A DNA stretch of 64,000 nucleotides, taken from Chryseobacterium gambrini (GTDB lineage: Bacteria > Bacteroidota > Bacteroidia > Flavobacteriales > Weeksellaceae). This document shows, piece by piece, positions 37,359 through 46,618 of the stretch. The position numbers were made by a program, and so were the translations under genes. Under the pieces are notes generated by a model, which had not been told where the DNA came from, made no database searches, and was given only the letters and a program-made list of their open reading frames with translations. Location: NCBI RefSeq assembly GCF_900156825.1, contig NZ_FTOV01000001.1, positions 310,001 through 374,000 of the forward strand, read 5' to 3'. Numbering within the stretch: the first letter of the stretch is position 1; each line of letters opens with the position of its first letter.

Positions 37359-37948
37359 TATTTTAGATTTTTCAATTCGTTCAGCAGCTGATTCTGTTTG
37401 CTGATGAAATTCTCCAGACTGTCTGTTTTTAAAGGGTGTGCATTCTGATATTTTTCAATTTCAGGAAGGGTTTTTCTGATTTTGAAAGCTGTATAAAAAC
37501 TGAAAATTTTATAATAATTTAGATTAATTTGAGTCGTTAAATCTTTTATCCTTTTCTTTTTCTTGTCAAAACTTTCAGAACTGTTATTTACAAGATTAAG
37601 AATCTCTTTTTTAAGTACGGAGTCTCGAATTGACTTTGCACCATTGATAGATAACGTATAATAATCATCAGAATTGTTGATGATTTCTCTGTACAGATCT
37701 TTCATTTTACGGCTATCTTCCTGAAGATTAGAAATTTTAAGATCTAATTTTTTAAATTCTTCATTATTTTTAATCTGTTCAGAATAAATGGCGTTAAGGA
37801 TATCTTCAGAATGATTTAGTCTCTTCACAGGAAAACTTGATTTATTATTTTCCACTGCATTTTCAACCAAAGGTTTATTTTCGGATCTGTTTTCATTGCA
37901 GGAAAACAGAACTAAAAGCAGGGTAGAAGTAAAGAATAATTTTTTCAT
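37358..37948 (-). CDS. Putative lipoprotein, unknown
   Basis: A 196-residue lipoprotein (MKKLFFTSTLLLVLFSC, lipobox LFSC). The rest is helical and charged, with Lys/Asn/Glu-rich segments, and no recognised domain. It is third in the four-gene operon and overlaps the FAD monooxygenase start by one base. It begins 13 bases after the second oxygenase ends. Confidence 0.75.
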   Translation of the reverse strand: MKKLFFTSTLLLVLFSCNENRSENKPLVENAVENNKSSFPVKRLNHSEDILNAIYSEQIKNNEEFKKLDLKISNLQEDSRKMKDLYREIINNSDDYYTLSINGAKSIRDSVLKKEILNLVNNSSESFDKKKKRIKDLTTQINLNYYKIFSFYTAFKIRKTLPEIEKYQNAHPLKTDSLENFISKQNQLLNELKNLK

Positions 37949-37961
37949 GTTGTGTATATAT

Positions 37962-38756
37962 TTAATTTTTGATTTCAGGAAGTAGAAGATCTGCAGGACT
38001 TATCGTGAAAAACAGATCAGGATAGACAAAATCCAAAGAACGGTTTTCTTCACCTCTCAGCCGGAAAAACTCTTTTTCCTTTTCTTCATCGGCTAAAATA
38101 AATACTTCTCCGGTTGAAAAATACGGTTGGTTGTCCTTAAATCTGATAAAAGTTTTGGAAGTCCTGAACGTCATTCCCAACCATCTGTTATCCGTAAAAC
38201 CTTTGGAATTAGGGTTGGAATTCAGAACAATTTTATGCTGAAACTTTTTGTTCGTTTCTACAGAAAATAGTACAACAGAATGATGATCCAGTATAATTTC
38301 AGATTCTTCTTCCATGATTTTATCTTTTATAACAAGCTTCCTGAGGTGATTTTCTTTTAACTGATCTGGATTTTCATAGCATGAAAACAAAGCAATAAAT
38401 GAATGATCTTCCAGATCCAAAGCCTGATCGGAATGAAATCCCATTTTCGAGTACGAAGAATCATACACTTCAATCAATGCATTGTTGAAATGCTGTTCAG
38501 GCACATCTGTTTTTTCGGCTGAAATTGTTTGGTTAATTTGTTCAACAACGGAATGATGAATCTCAGAAAAGAGATTCGCCGGAATCTGATATCTTGTCGT
38601 TGTCCTTACAACAGGAATAGTTCCGTTTTCTTCTTTCACGAGATGATTTCCGAGTCTGCCTTTTCCTGTTGTTTCAAAGTCCGCAGAATTCAATAGATTT
38701 TCAAATGTATTTTGCTTTTCAGGAAGCCGTATTTTATAAAATCCGGAGCTGCTCAT
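37962..38756 (-). CDS. AlkB-like 2OG-Fe(II) oxygenase
   Basis: A 264-residue putative non-haem iron dioxygenase. The HxD motif is in YSKMGFHSDQALDLEDHSFIALFSCY (His108, Asp110), the distal histidine in FQHKIVL (His174), and the 2-oxoglutarate arginine in NRWLGMTFRTS (Arg191 or Arg198). The order and spacing fit the AlkB-type double-stranded beta helix. The substrate is unknown; AlkB relatives act on alkylated nucleic acids, lipids or small molecules. Its ATG overlaps the upstream oxygenase stop (TAATG). No signal peptide, so cytoplasmic. Confidence 0.78.
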   Translation of the reverse strand: MSSSGFYKIRLPEKQNTFENLLNSADFETTGKGRLGNHLVKEENGTIPVVRTTTRYQIPANLFSEIHHSVVEQINQTISAEKTDVPEQHFNNALIEVYDSSYSKMGFHSDQALDLEDHSFIALFSCYENPDQLKENHLRKLVIKDKIMEEESEIILDHHSVVLFSVETNKKFQHKIVLNSNPNSKGFTDNRWLGMTFRTSKTFIRFKDNQPYFSTGEVFILADEEKEKEFFRLRGEENRSLDFVYPDLFFTISPADLLLPEIKN

Positions 38757-39979
38757 TACAGGATTGGTTTTTCATAATCGCCCAGATTCATGCTGAAATG
38801 GGTTGTTTTATAGTTCACTCTATTCTCCGTCATGTTCTCTTCGTAATAAGAATTGCGCAGTTCCGCCTGCATTTCGGGAGTCATGCTTTCCAATTTAACA
38901 TAATTATCACTTTCTTTGATGTAGGTCTGATTGTCTCTGTACATCGCCTCAAGATTCGAACAACGAACAACATATCCCATTCTTATCGGAATCTGATCGA
39001 CTCCCAAAACAGAAGGGCGGATTTCATGCGTATACAATCTGTTGGTAGACAGCGGAATAATAAACGCAGAGTTCGGATATAAAGTAACCGTAAATTCTTT
39101 TTCCAGAGATTCGTCCTCAACTGTTTTCTTGAGCCTGAAATGGAGTCTTGTTAATGCGCTGGTTTGCTTATAGCACACATCAAATCTATCTGTTTCCGAT
39201 GGTTTTAAATGTTCGGAATTGGAATTGTCGTAAAAAGTACAGAATGCGATCAGTCCTTCTTTCGGCATATCCTTCGTTTTGTCGGAGTGAGCTTTAATTT
39301 TGGCTTTCACTTCCTTTTCAGCATCCGAAGTTTTCTTTTTGTTCTCGTAAATCTGTACCAAAGCGTGATTAAGATCGGTTTCATATTCAAAAGTTTCCTT
39401 TGCACATTCGTTAAGAAGAGCAATAATTTTTTGGTCGGTTTCTCTGAAATTATCTGTAGGTCCTGTCAGATTACTCGAACATCTCAACAAATTAAAATGC
39501 AGAGCATCTTCTCCTTTTTCATCGGCTTCATGAGTCACTTTACTCAGATAAATGCCTTTTCTCAGAGCTTTTGCTTCTTTATTGGATTCTGTAAGTTCCT
39601 GAAAACGATGTTCTGATTTTACTTTTTCAAAAATATTCTCCTCATGGAAAATTCTTCGGAAATACACTCCCGCATTGCTTACAATAACCGGAACTTCTCC
39701 AATTTCGACAGTTTTTGATTTTTCTTCGCTGATATTTTCAAAATTCACCGAAAATTCTTTAATAATATGCAGGAAATAATGATCTTTCTGAATATTTTCC
39801 AAATTTCCGCAGATGTATATTTTTTGATGACCAAGTTCCGGACTAAGCTCATAAACTACGGTTCCGCAGAAATGATCGATGATATACTGAAGTTCTGTAT
39901 TGATTTCCTGACTGTTATTTAAAATAACAAGAACATTTTTATCTTTTGATATTTTGTTTTCTTCTGAATGGTTATTCAT
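38756..39979 (-). CDS. Divergent 2OG-Fe(II) oxygenase-like protein with N-terminal extension
   Basis: About 407 residues from the ATG at 39979 (MNNHSEENK); a TTG at 39988 would add three. The C-terminal half parallels the next gene: NHALVQIYENKK then KIKAHSDKTKDMPKEGLIAFCTFY (HxD at His234 and Asp236, counted from the TTG), distal histidine in RLYTHEI (321) and arginine in PIRMGYVVRCS (336). The N-terminal ~140 residues (VLVILNNSQEINTELQYIIDHFCGTVVYE) match nothing I know. First gene of the operon. Confidence 0.7.
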   Translation of the reverse strand: MNNHSEENKISKDKNVLVILNNSQEINTELQYIIDHFCGTVVYELSPELGHQKIYICGNLENIQKDHYFLHIIKEFSVNFENISEEKSKTVEIGEVPVIVSNAGVYFRRIFHEENIFEKVKSEHRFQELTESNKEAKALRKGIYLSKVTHEADEKGEDALHFNLLRCSSNLTGPTDNFRETDQKIIALLNECAKETFEYETDLNHALVQIYENKKKTSDAEKEVKAKIKAHSDKTKDMPKEGLIAFCTFYDNSNSEHLKPSETDRFDVCYKQTSALTRLHFRLKKTVEDESLEKEFTVTLYPNSAFIIPLSTNRLYTHEIRPSVLGVDQIPIRMGYVVRCSNLEAMYRDNQTYIKESDNYVKLESMTPEMQAELRNSYYEENMTENRVNYKTTHFSMNLGDYEKPIL

Positions 39980-40175
39980 GTTTCTCAATTGAAAAGTGAA
40001 GATAGCTAAAATTTTAAATGTTTTAAAATCTTAAAGCCTTTAAGGAATAAAGACATTCATTTTCACTCAGTTTTTTAAGCTAAATAGGCTTAAAAATAAA
40101 ATATTCTTGTTGGAAAATGCAAAGACGCAAGTTTTTTATTAATCTCAAATCAAACTGTTTAAACTAATTTCAAAA

Positions 40176-40342
40176 TTAACCACAAAAGGCACAAAATAAA
40201 ATGTTAAAGCGAATTTAAATACTATTCAAAGAGCTCAAAAGAATAAAAATCAAAGATTTTTAAAAACTATTGTGAACTTTTTCATTTATAATGATCAACT
40301 TTAAATAAAAGTTTAGTCATCTTTTGTGCCTTTTGTGGTTAA
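40176..40342 (-). repeat. MITE-like inverted-repeat element, copy B
   Basis: Perfect 21-bp terminal inverted repeats (TTAACCACAAAAGGCACAAA+A at 40176-40196; its complement at 40322-40342). The interior, read on the minus strand, matches copy C over about 85 bp with few differences (TTTAAAGTTGAT, ATTATAAATGAAAA, CACAATAG, AATCTTTGATTTTTATTC). Confidence 0.85.
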
Positions 40343-40434
40343 AGCAGACGCATCTTTAAGGCGCAAGAAAATCAAAGATTTTCAATAAAGATTGATGCTG
40401 AATTTTATCGCAGATAAAATCCAAGTTTTAGAAT

Positions 40435-40462
40435 AAAAAAAGACCATCGCAATGACGGTCTT
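40435..40462 (-). terminator. Terminator of the lipoprotein gene
   Basis: Minus-strand AAGACCGTC pairs with GATGGTCTT (one mismatch), then seven U. Confidence 0.8.
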
Positions 40463-40493
40463 ACCTGTTTTTTAATTTCGGATTAAAATTTTA

Positions 40494-41741
40494 CTATTCG
40501 TATTTGGAAAAATCAACCGCAAAAATACATCGGTTCACCTGACTTCCGTTTTGTGCTCCTGCATTCGGTTCATATTCGGTTAAACTCCACAGGTAATTAT
40601 ATTGAGACTCATAGTAAAGAGATTCCGCTCCGTAAGGCCATCTGAAACGTACCGTATCATCTGCACCATCGGTATAACGCGCTAATCTTGCATTTGATCC
40701 GTAAGAATTGCTTGGAGATCCGGTACAGGAAAGCCACGTTCTGTTGCCTTTTCTGAAAACACCCTGAATTCCATGCGCATGATTATCTGTGAAAAGACTG
40801 TTTTTAGGTGTTACCGTTACAATTCCTGTATTCTGAAGCCTTCCGTTCGTATCAACCGGAAAACCAAACACTTTCGGAACAATTGAAGCATCGGCGCTGC
40901 CTGAATAATATTGCCCTGTCCAGAACTGCGTTCCTTCATCATTCACCTGAATCGTAGAGAAAGGATTCGCATTGTTGATTTTCTGATATCCCGTCTGTGG
41001 CAATATATACCTGTAATTAAAAGCGAACAGGTTTCCGTTAGAATCTTTACCGCATTTATCATTGGTTGTGTCGCCTGTACTTACTTCAATAATTTTATTC
41101 AGATCGAAAACACGGACGCCTAAATTTGTACTGCTGAGATAAATTTTACCTTTAAAATAGGCAATTCCGCCTGCATGAACATTCAGCGGAGCATAAGAAC
41201 CATACTGCGAATAGCCTGTTGTACCTGCCGGAATATCGGGCTGAACCAAAAGAATATGACGGTAGGTAAGATAAGTACTGGAACTCGGACTGATGTCAAT
41301 CAGGGTAATTCGGGAGCCTTTAAATTCAGCTTCATCTTTCGCATACCAACTCACCAAAAGATAACGGACACCATCTTTTGTAAATCCTGAAATTCCCTGC
41401 GGTCTCCAAAGCGAAGTCGTTTCATCATCGGTGTTCCAGCGGATTCCTCTCACTCTGTTTTCTTCAGGAATGTTGAAACCGTAAACTTCGGTATAAGCAC
41501 TTCCACCGATTGCCTGACGGTTTTTATCAATCTGTGAAGGGTTTAAAAAGCTGAAACCGGAATTGATGTATGCGCTTGTATCGGTGTAAGCATTTACGCT
41601 TACGTCTGCGGCAGCTTTGCCGAGATCGGCTTTTGAAGATAAATTTTCTTCTTTTAAAGTTGAAGCGATGTCATTATCTGCACATCCAATGCTCGTTATG
41701 GCAAACAAAAGCATCCACCCGAAAAGTTTTCTTTGAATCAT
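40494..41741 (-). CDS. Secreted beta-propeller-like lipoprotein
   Basis: A 415-residue lipoprotein (MIQRKLFGWMLLFAITSIGC; lipobox SIGC). The body has regularly spaced propeller-like blades: GISGFTKDGVRYLLVSWYA, GGIAYFKGKIYLSSTNLGVRVFDL, GIQGVFRKGNRTWLSCTG, AESLYYESQYNYLWSLTEY. No catalytic motif is recognised. Proteins of this type are usually surface-exposed binding proteins or bacterial secreted quinoprotein-like folds. A near-consensus -7 box (TAGTTTCG, minus strand, 41780-41787) lies upstream. Confidence 0.7.
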   Translation of the reverse strand: MIQRKLFGWMLLFAITSIGCADNDIASTLKEENLSSKADLGKAAADVSVNAYTDTSAYINSGFSFLNPSQIDKNRQAIGGSAYTEVYGFNIPEENRVRGIRWNTDDETTSLWRPQGISGFTKDGVRYLLVSWYAKDEAEFKGSRITLIDISPSSSTYLTYRHILLVQPDIPAGTTGYSQYGSYAPLNVHAGGIAYFKGKIYLSSTNLGVRVFDLNKIIEVSTGDTTNDKCGKDSNGNLFAFNYRYILPQTGYQKINNANPFSTIQVNDEGTQFWTGQYYSGSADASIVPKVFGFPVDTNGRLQNTGIVTVTPKNSLFTDNHAHGIQGVFRKGNRTWLSCTGSPSNSYGSNARLARYTDGADDTVRFRWPYGAESLYYESQYNYLWSLTEYEPNAGAQNGSQVNRCIFAVDFSKYE

Positions 41742-41854
41742 GATCAGTTTAATCTGTTTTTAAAGTTTTAAATTGATTGCGAAACTATCAGATTCTTTTT
41801 TTATCCGGATTTCGTACGGATTAATTATGTATTAAATTTATGTTTTCTGAGTAA

Positions 41855-42301
41855 TTAATTATTATGCATATTTTGGCTGTTAATATAATTCTCTAAATCA
41901 AAATCTTTATTTTTGAGGTTAAGATTTACTTTAATGCTTCCACTGGAATTCCTTATTTCAAGTCGTTCTTTTACTTTTTGTTTTGTATCGTAAGAATATT
42001 TATAGAATACGCCTGGAAAATCCTCATAACTTTTAGTAAGCTGAATGATTGGTTTATTGATTGTAAGAATAAAAATTTCGTCATTCAGAAAAACAATATC
42101 ACCTTTTCTGTAAATTATTTTTGCGCCTAATTTTGAATAGCCTTCTATCTCGGTTTCCACATTTCGAACTAAAGTATATTCTCTGTCTCTGATGAAATCA
42201 TAAAACCGTTTCTGTTTATTTTTACTTAAGAAGTAAACGAATATATTCCCGAAAATAAAAATCAGGATAAATCCTCCGATAAAAAGTTATGATTCATTCA
42301 T
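41855..42301 (-). pseudogene. Small membrane protein gene, apparently frameshifted near its start
   Basis: The open frame encodes ...LFIGGFILIFIFGNIFVYFLSKNKQKRF (one membrane helix) followed by about 100 soluble residues ending NYINSQNMHNN. It is open from 42286 to 41855 but has no ATG; the first possible start is a GTG at 42160 after the helix. The ATG at 42297 (MNHNF...) lies in the +1 frame, and one extra T in the T5 run at 42281-42285 would join them into a protein of about 147 residues. Either a frameshift mutation or a sequencing error. Function unknown. Confidence 0.65.
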
Positions 42302-42313
42302 TTCAGCAAAAAT

Positions 42314-42344
42314 AAAAAAGCGGAACCTGAAAATCAAGCTCCGC
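42314..42344 (-). terminator. Terminator of rpoD
   Basis: Minus-strand GCGGA...TCCGC stem followed by a six-U run at 42319-42314. Confidence 0.75.
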
Positions 42345-42365
42345 GTCGTATTGTTTCGTTAAAAA

Positions 42366-43232
42366 TTACTTCCCTAAATAAGATTTTAAGATCTTACTTC
42401 TGGTGTTGTGCTTCAATCTCTTGATCGCTTTTTCTTTGATCTGACGAACTCTCTCTCTTGTAAGGTCGAAAGTTTCCCCGATTTCTTCTAGAGTCATCGG
42501 ATGTTTTCCGTTCAGTCCGAAGTATAATCTTACCAAATCAGCCTCTCTCGGAGTTAAAGTATTCAATGCTCTTTCGATCTCAATTTGAAGAGATTCAAGC
42601 ATCAAATCTTTATCCGGACTTGGAGATTCTCCTGAACGCAATACGTCATAAAGATTAGAATCTTCACCTTCTACCAAAGGTGCATCCATCGACAGGTGTC
42701 TTCCGGAGTTTTTCATCGATTCTTTAATATCTTCCTCGCTCATGTCAAGAACTTCAGCCAATTCTTCCGGAGAAGGTGGTCTTTCGTTTTCCTGCTCAAG
42801 GTGAGCGTAAGCTTTGTTGATTTTATTGATGGAACCGATCTTGTTTAACGGCAATCTTACAATTCTCGACTGTTCTGCCAAAGCCTGTAAGATCGACTGA
42901 CGAATCCACCAAACCGCGTAAGAGATGAATTTGAAACCTCTAGTTTCATCATACCTTTTTGCCGCCTTCATCAGTCCTAAGTTACCTTCATTAATTAAAT
43001 CGGGTAAAGAAAGACCTTGATTTTGATATTGTTTAGAAACCGATACCACGAAACGAAGGTTGGCTTTAATTAATTTTTCCAGTGCTGCTCTGTCGCCTGC
43101 ACGGATTCTCTGTGCCAAATCTACCTCTTCGTCCGCAGTAATTAGTTCTACCTTACCAATTTCCTGCAAATACTTGTCTAATGAAGCAGTTTCCCTGTTG
43201 GTTACCTGCTTAGTGATTTTTAATTGTCTCAT
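42366..43232 (-). CDS. rpoD: Primary sigma factor RpoD/SigA
   Basis: Housekeeping sigma factor of 288 residues, recognising the TTG/TAnnTTTG promoters seen here. Region 1.2 ([27 protein letters not shown]), region 2 ([60 protein letters not shown]), region 3 ([26 protein letters not shown]) and region 4 with HTH ([30 protein letters not shown]) are all present. It lacks region 1.1 and the large non-conserved insert, the usual short Bacteroidota form. Confidence 0.97.
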   Translation of the reverse strand: MRQLKITKQVTNRETASLDKYLQEIGKVELITADEEVDLAQRIRAGDRAALEKLIKANLRFVVSVSKQYQNQGLSLPDLINEGNLGLMKAAKRYDETRGFKFISYAVWWIRQSILQALAEQSRIVRLPLNKIGSINKINKAYAHLEQENERPPSPEELAEVLDMSEEDIKESMKNSGRHLSMDAPLVEGEDSNLYDVLRSGESPSPDKDLMLESLQIEIERALNTLTPREADLVRLYFGLNGKHPMTLEEIGETFDLTRERVRQIKEKAIKRLKHNTRSKILKSYLGK

Positions 43233-43623
43233 CTATTTTATCCTCAAAAAAGAGTTTCTACTATAATATACGTATGAAGGAACAAAAAGGTTACACCGGT
43301 TACAAAATATTTTCATTTAATTAAACCTGATTTGAAAAAATAGTTGTAAATTATAGCTCTCGCTTCACAGAACAGCGATTTTAGGACTTTTAGAGGTTCA
43401 ATAAATTTTTAAAACTTTTTACATAAAGGCTTTTCGCGCTCGAAATGTATGTTCAAATCTTACCTGAAAACAAATCTTTCAACATACTTTTCTAGATGGT
43501 TTCAGCATGACAAGTATTGTGAATATTTGCTATTTAAAATAAAAAAAGCGAAACAAAAGTTCCGCTCTATTATTTAAAGGTGAAAATAAATTGACTTTTA
43601 AAATTCACCATTGGCAATTCACT
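43233..43623. other. 391-bp gene-free stretch
   Basis: Holds the rpoD leader and the terminator of the nuclease gene. I see no gene, repeat or RNA in the rest. Confidence 0.6.
43541..43566 (-). terminator. Terminator of the S1/P1 nuclease gene
   Basis: Minus-strand AGCGGAAC, loop TTTT, GTTTCGCT (one G-U pair), then seven U. Confidence 0.85.
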
Positions 43624-44415
43624 TTAAAAAAGGTCATTCAACAATTTTGCCAGTCTTAGACCTCCGTACAAAAGCTGTCTTTCCATTGTATCGTTAAATT
43701 TGTACTGATAATCGTAAGACAGTTTAGAATCATTCGGCGTCTGTGCGTAGATTCTGTTGGCAATTTTGTGAGAATCGTACAACCAGTCTTCTAAAGTTCC
43801 GGTCTGGATCTGTTTTACTTCCTCATCAGACTTGATGTCCAGCAATTTTGCATATTCTGTGTAGCTGTATTTCTGAGAATCTACTAATTTTCCGTCCCAG
43901 ACAGAGTGCAAATTGGATTTATCTCCGAAATATGTCACATTAATTTTGTTTCCTCCCAAATCTTCTGCTCTTCCTACGTGTAAAGGCTGCGAAAGATCTC
44001 CCATCATGTGGATCAGGAAAATTAAAGCAATTTTTCTGTCTTTTTCAGACGTTTTTTCGTCTTTGATCTGGCTGGATAATGTTTTGATCTGGGTGTATAA
44101 ACTTGGTCCCGCCTGCGCTTTCAGTTTTTCTTCAAATACTCTAAAATCCGTCTGCGGATCGATGTTTACATAATGCCACGCTGAAGTTTCTTTCCAGACT
44201 CCTGTAGTATCAGATTTAATGAAATCCGGCCAGTTTGCCCAGTACGCAAGACGTTCTCTCCCCATCATTTTTCTGATCTCCCTTTTTGCCTTTCCGGAAA
44301 GGTGATTTTCTGCGATCTCTGCAATAATTCTGTGTCCCGTTAATCCCCACGCATAAGAATAAAGCGAAGATGCGATGAATGCTAAAACCAGCATTTTAGA
44401 ATAAATACTTTTCAT
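43624..44415 (-). CDS. S1/P1 family zinc nuclease, secreted
   Basis: Exported single-strand-specific nuclease/3'-nucleotidase of 263 residues. The signal peptide ends SLYSYA, so the mature protein begins with WGLTGHRIIAEIAENHL; the N-terminal Trp is itself a zinc ligand in this family. Other ligands appear in WANWPDFIKSD, AWHYVN, HMMGDLSQPLHVG and NLHSVWDGKLVD. Probably periplasmic or extracellular nucleic-acid scavenging. It is divergent from the T6SS genes but has its own promoter. Confidence 0.93.
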   Translation of the reverse strand: MKSIYSKMLVLAFIASSLYSYAWGLTGHRIIAEIAENHLSGKAKREIRKMMGRERLAYWANWPDFIKSDTTGVWKETSAWHYVNIDPQTDFRVFEEKLKAQAGPSLYTQIKTLSSQIKDEKTSEKDRKIALIFLIHMMGDLSQPLHVGRAEDLGGNKINVTYFGDKSNLHSVWDGKLVDSQKYSYTEYAKLLDIKSDEEVKQIQTGTLEDWLYDSHKIANRIYAQTPNDSKLSYDYQYKFNDTMERQLLYGGLRLAKLLNDLF

Positions 44416-44438
44416 TGTAAAATAACATTTTCAGGGGC

Positions 44439-44446
44439 CAAAGATA
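44439..44446 (-). promoter_or_regulatory. -7 element of the S1/P1 nuclease gene
   Basis: Minus-strand TATCTTTG fits TAnnTTTG about 24 bases before the start codon. Confidence 0.55.
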
Positions 44447-44626
44447 CGGTTAATTTAAGGTTCAGGTTAAGCATTACTATAAGGAATTTAAAAATTAACG
44501 TAATCTTAAACATAATCCAATATTATTTCAGATTTTTAAAGCCTGTTTAGATGTTCTAATTTTCATAAATTTCGCATTTAAGATTCATATTATTCTTTTA
44601 AATTCTGAAAATTTAGTATATTTAGT

Positions 44627-45643
44627 ATGAATTTAGTGGAAGAATATTTTTTCAATAATTCGAGATATACTATTTTTACAAGCCAAATCACAGGAAAAAC
44701 CATGTATGAGAATAATATTGTAGATATGCAATACAATAAGCTGCAGACCGACTTCAAAGCAGAAGCTGTAGCCGTAAACCTTCTAAAATACCACAGAGCG
44801 GTAAGCAATATTTTTATCGACAGGATCGGGATTAATGACCGTGCTTATTTAAAGGATATTAAAAGTATTTCAAGCGATTATCTGGGTTTTGACGAAGAAG
44901 TTTTTACCATAGAAACGTATAGAGAAGGAATTTACGACTATCTTCCCGAAGGACTTTTCCATCCGCCTTCTTTGGGAGCTTCCCGAAAAAATGTAGACAC
45001 CGTTGTCCGCGAAATTCGCAGACAGAAAAAAGTGGAAGAGGATGCCCGAAAATTTTTCAAGCCTTTTGAGCTGGAAATATTTTTTACGGAGATCAGTGCT
45101 TTACTCAAAGAGTTTGATTTCGAAATATCAAGTGATACAGATTCTTTACTGGAAACTGTAAGTGAACTCTGGCCTCTGATTAATAAATTGGATAAAAAAA
45201 ACGCCTGTATTTTTATTTATATTCTTCCGTTTTTTCATCAGATCAGAGGAAATAAATCATGGTTTGAGCGATGTATGACCGCATTTTTACAAATTCCTGT
45301 AAAAGTAACTTTTGCTCCGAATATTATTGACGGAGTGGAAGAGGAAGACGATTCTATGCTGCTGGGTAATTCCAGATTGGGAGTTACTTATATTCCGAGC
45401 GGAAAACATATGGATGGACAAAGAAACTGGGTAATAAACATCGGACCGATTCCTTATAACCAAATGAAAAAATATATAGACGGCAGTCCGTTCCGGAAAA
45501 TATTGCAGGCAATGTATGATTATTTCCTGCCTGTAAGTGTGGATGTGGAAGAAAATTTTATCACAGAAAAACAGGATTATTCTTTCGCACTGGAAGATGA
45601 TGATAGAAATACAAACCGGCTAGGTTACTCTACCTTTCTGTGA
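44627..45643 (+). CDS. tssG: Type VI secretion baseplate protein, probable TssG (T6SSiii)
   Basis: A 338-residue soluble protein. I assign it to Bacteroidota-type TssG from the conserved REGIYDYLPEGLFHPPSLGASRKNVD stretch, the later GNSRLGVTYIPSGKH and WVINIGPIP strands, and its place before tssN and tssK. TssG is a wedge subunit of the sheath baseplate. It diverges from proteobacterial TssG, so the identity rests partly on context. The tssN gene starts 56 bases downstream. Confidence 0.65.
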   Translation: MNLVEEYFFNNSRYTIFTSQITGKTMYENNIVDMQYNKLQTDFKAEAVAVNLLKYHRAVSNIFIDRIGINDRAYLKDIKSISSDYLGFDEEVFTIETYREGIYDYLPEGLFHPPSLGASRKNVDTVVREIRRQKKVEEDARKFFKPFELEIFFTEISALLKEFDFEISSDTDSLLETVSELWPLINKLDKKNACIFIYILPFFHQIRGNKSWFERCMTAFLQIPVKVTFAPNIIDGVEEEDDSMLLGNSRLGVTYIPSGKHMDGQRNWVINIGPIPYNQMKKYIDGSPFRKILQAMYDYFLPVSVDVEENFITEKQDYSFALEDDDRNTNRLGYSTFL

Positions 45644-45699
45644 ATTTTTTTAACTATATTTACAATCACCAAGAAAAATATTAATTCGAAAAAAGACAA

Positions 45700-46614
45700 A
45701 TGGAAATTTCTTCAGTAAAAGGAATCTTTTTAAGGTATATTCTTATGCCTTTATTTGCGGTTATCATGATGGTCATTTTAGGAATCATCAGAAAAAACAA
45801 ACCCGCAATTAAGATCAAAACCATTATCATCTATGTTCTGCTGTGCAGTTTATGCCTTGCGATTCCGGGAATTTTCGGGTTTGCGGGAAATTTATTCAAT
45901 CCTTACTGGTATTTAATTGCTCAGATCATTTATCTTATTTTAGGGATTATTCATGTTAATTTATCAGACCGGTATTTCAAAAAACATTTCAATTCTACCA
46001 CAAAAAGTATTTTGTTTGAATCGATTCTTTCTTTAACGTGTATCGGATTCGGAGGGTATCTTTTTTATCTGATTTTCAACTGGATGAGTCGCGGAACCGG
46101 TTATCCGATTATGGCAGCAACGAGTATTTTCATTTTTATTGTTCCTCTCGTTTTTCATTACTGTTATGTTCAGTTAATCAGCATCCCGGTGGATATTTAT
46201 AAAACATGGAGGTATTCTCCGGAACAGAAACTTCCGGATTTTGAAGGCGCAGATTTCGACAGATTAATGGTTTTGAATGTAGAATTAAGCAAAAACCTTG
46301 AGGATTCCAACAGGTTCAGAATTAAAGCGAAAACTTTACCTTCCGGGATTACTTTCGGAGACTGGTTTTATAGAGTTGTGGACGATTATAACCACAAAAA
46401 TCCCAATTCTGTCATTCATCTTACGGATGAAACCAGAGAATCGTATTACTGGATCTTTTATACCAAAAAATCGTTCTTCAGCTTCAGAAAATACATCGAT
46501 TTTGATCAGGATATTACAGAAAACAGAATTTCTGAAAACGACGTCGTGATCTGCAAAAGAGTGATCCAGCATGAAGAGGAAGGCGTAAGAAAACCACAGC
46601 AAAACACCATCTAA
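45700..46614 (+). CDS. tssN: Type VI secretion membrane protein TssN (T6SSiii)
   Basis: A 304-residue inner-membrane protein: helices at about 10-28, 43-65, 70-88, 108-130 and 140-160, then a cytoplasmic domain with YKTWRYSPEQKLPDFEGADFDRLMVLNVELSK and ESYYWIFYTKKSFFSF. This layout matches TssN, which with TssO, TssP, TssQ and TssR replaces the TssJLM complex in Bacteroidota T6SS. The tssK gene starts five bases after its stop, so the operon is tight. Confidence 0.75.
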   Translation: MEISSVKGIFLRYILMPLFAVIMMVILGIIRKNKPAIKIKTIIIYVLLCSLCLAIPGIFGFAGNLFNPYWYLIAQIIYLILGIIHVNLSDRYFKKHFNSTTKSILFESILSLTCIGFGGYLFYLIFNWMSRGTGYPIMAATSIFIFIVPLVFHYCYVQLISIPVDIYKTWRYSPEQKLPDFEGADFDRLMVLNVELSKNLEDSNRFRIKAKTLPSGITFGDWFYRVVDDYNHKNPNSVIHLTDETRESYYWIFYTKKSFFSFRKYIDFDQDITENRISENDVVICKRVIQHEEEGVRKPQQNTI

Positions 46615-46618
46615 AATA

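Larger units (their letters stand above)
39989..40493. other. 505-bp gene-free stretch holding repeat copy B
   Basis: Contains the perfect inverted-repeat element at 40176-40342, short GCAAAGACGCAAG and GACGCATCTTTAAGGCGC repeats on either side, and the terminator of the lipoprotein gene at 40435-40462. No gene seen. Confidence 0.6.
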
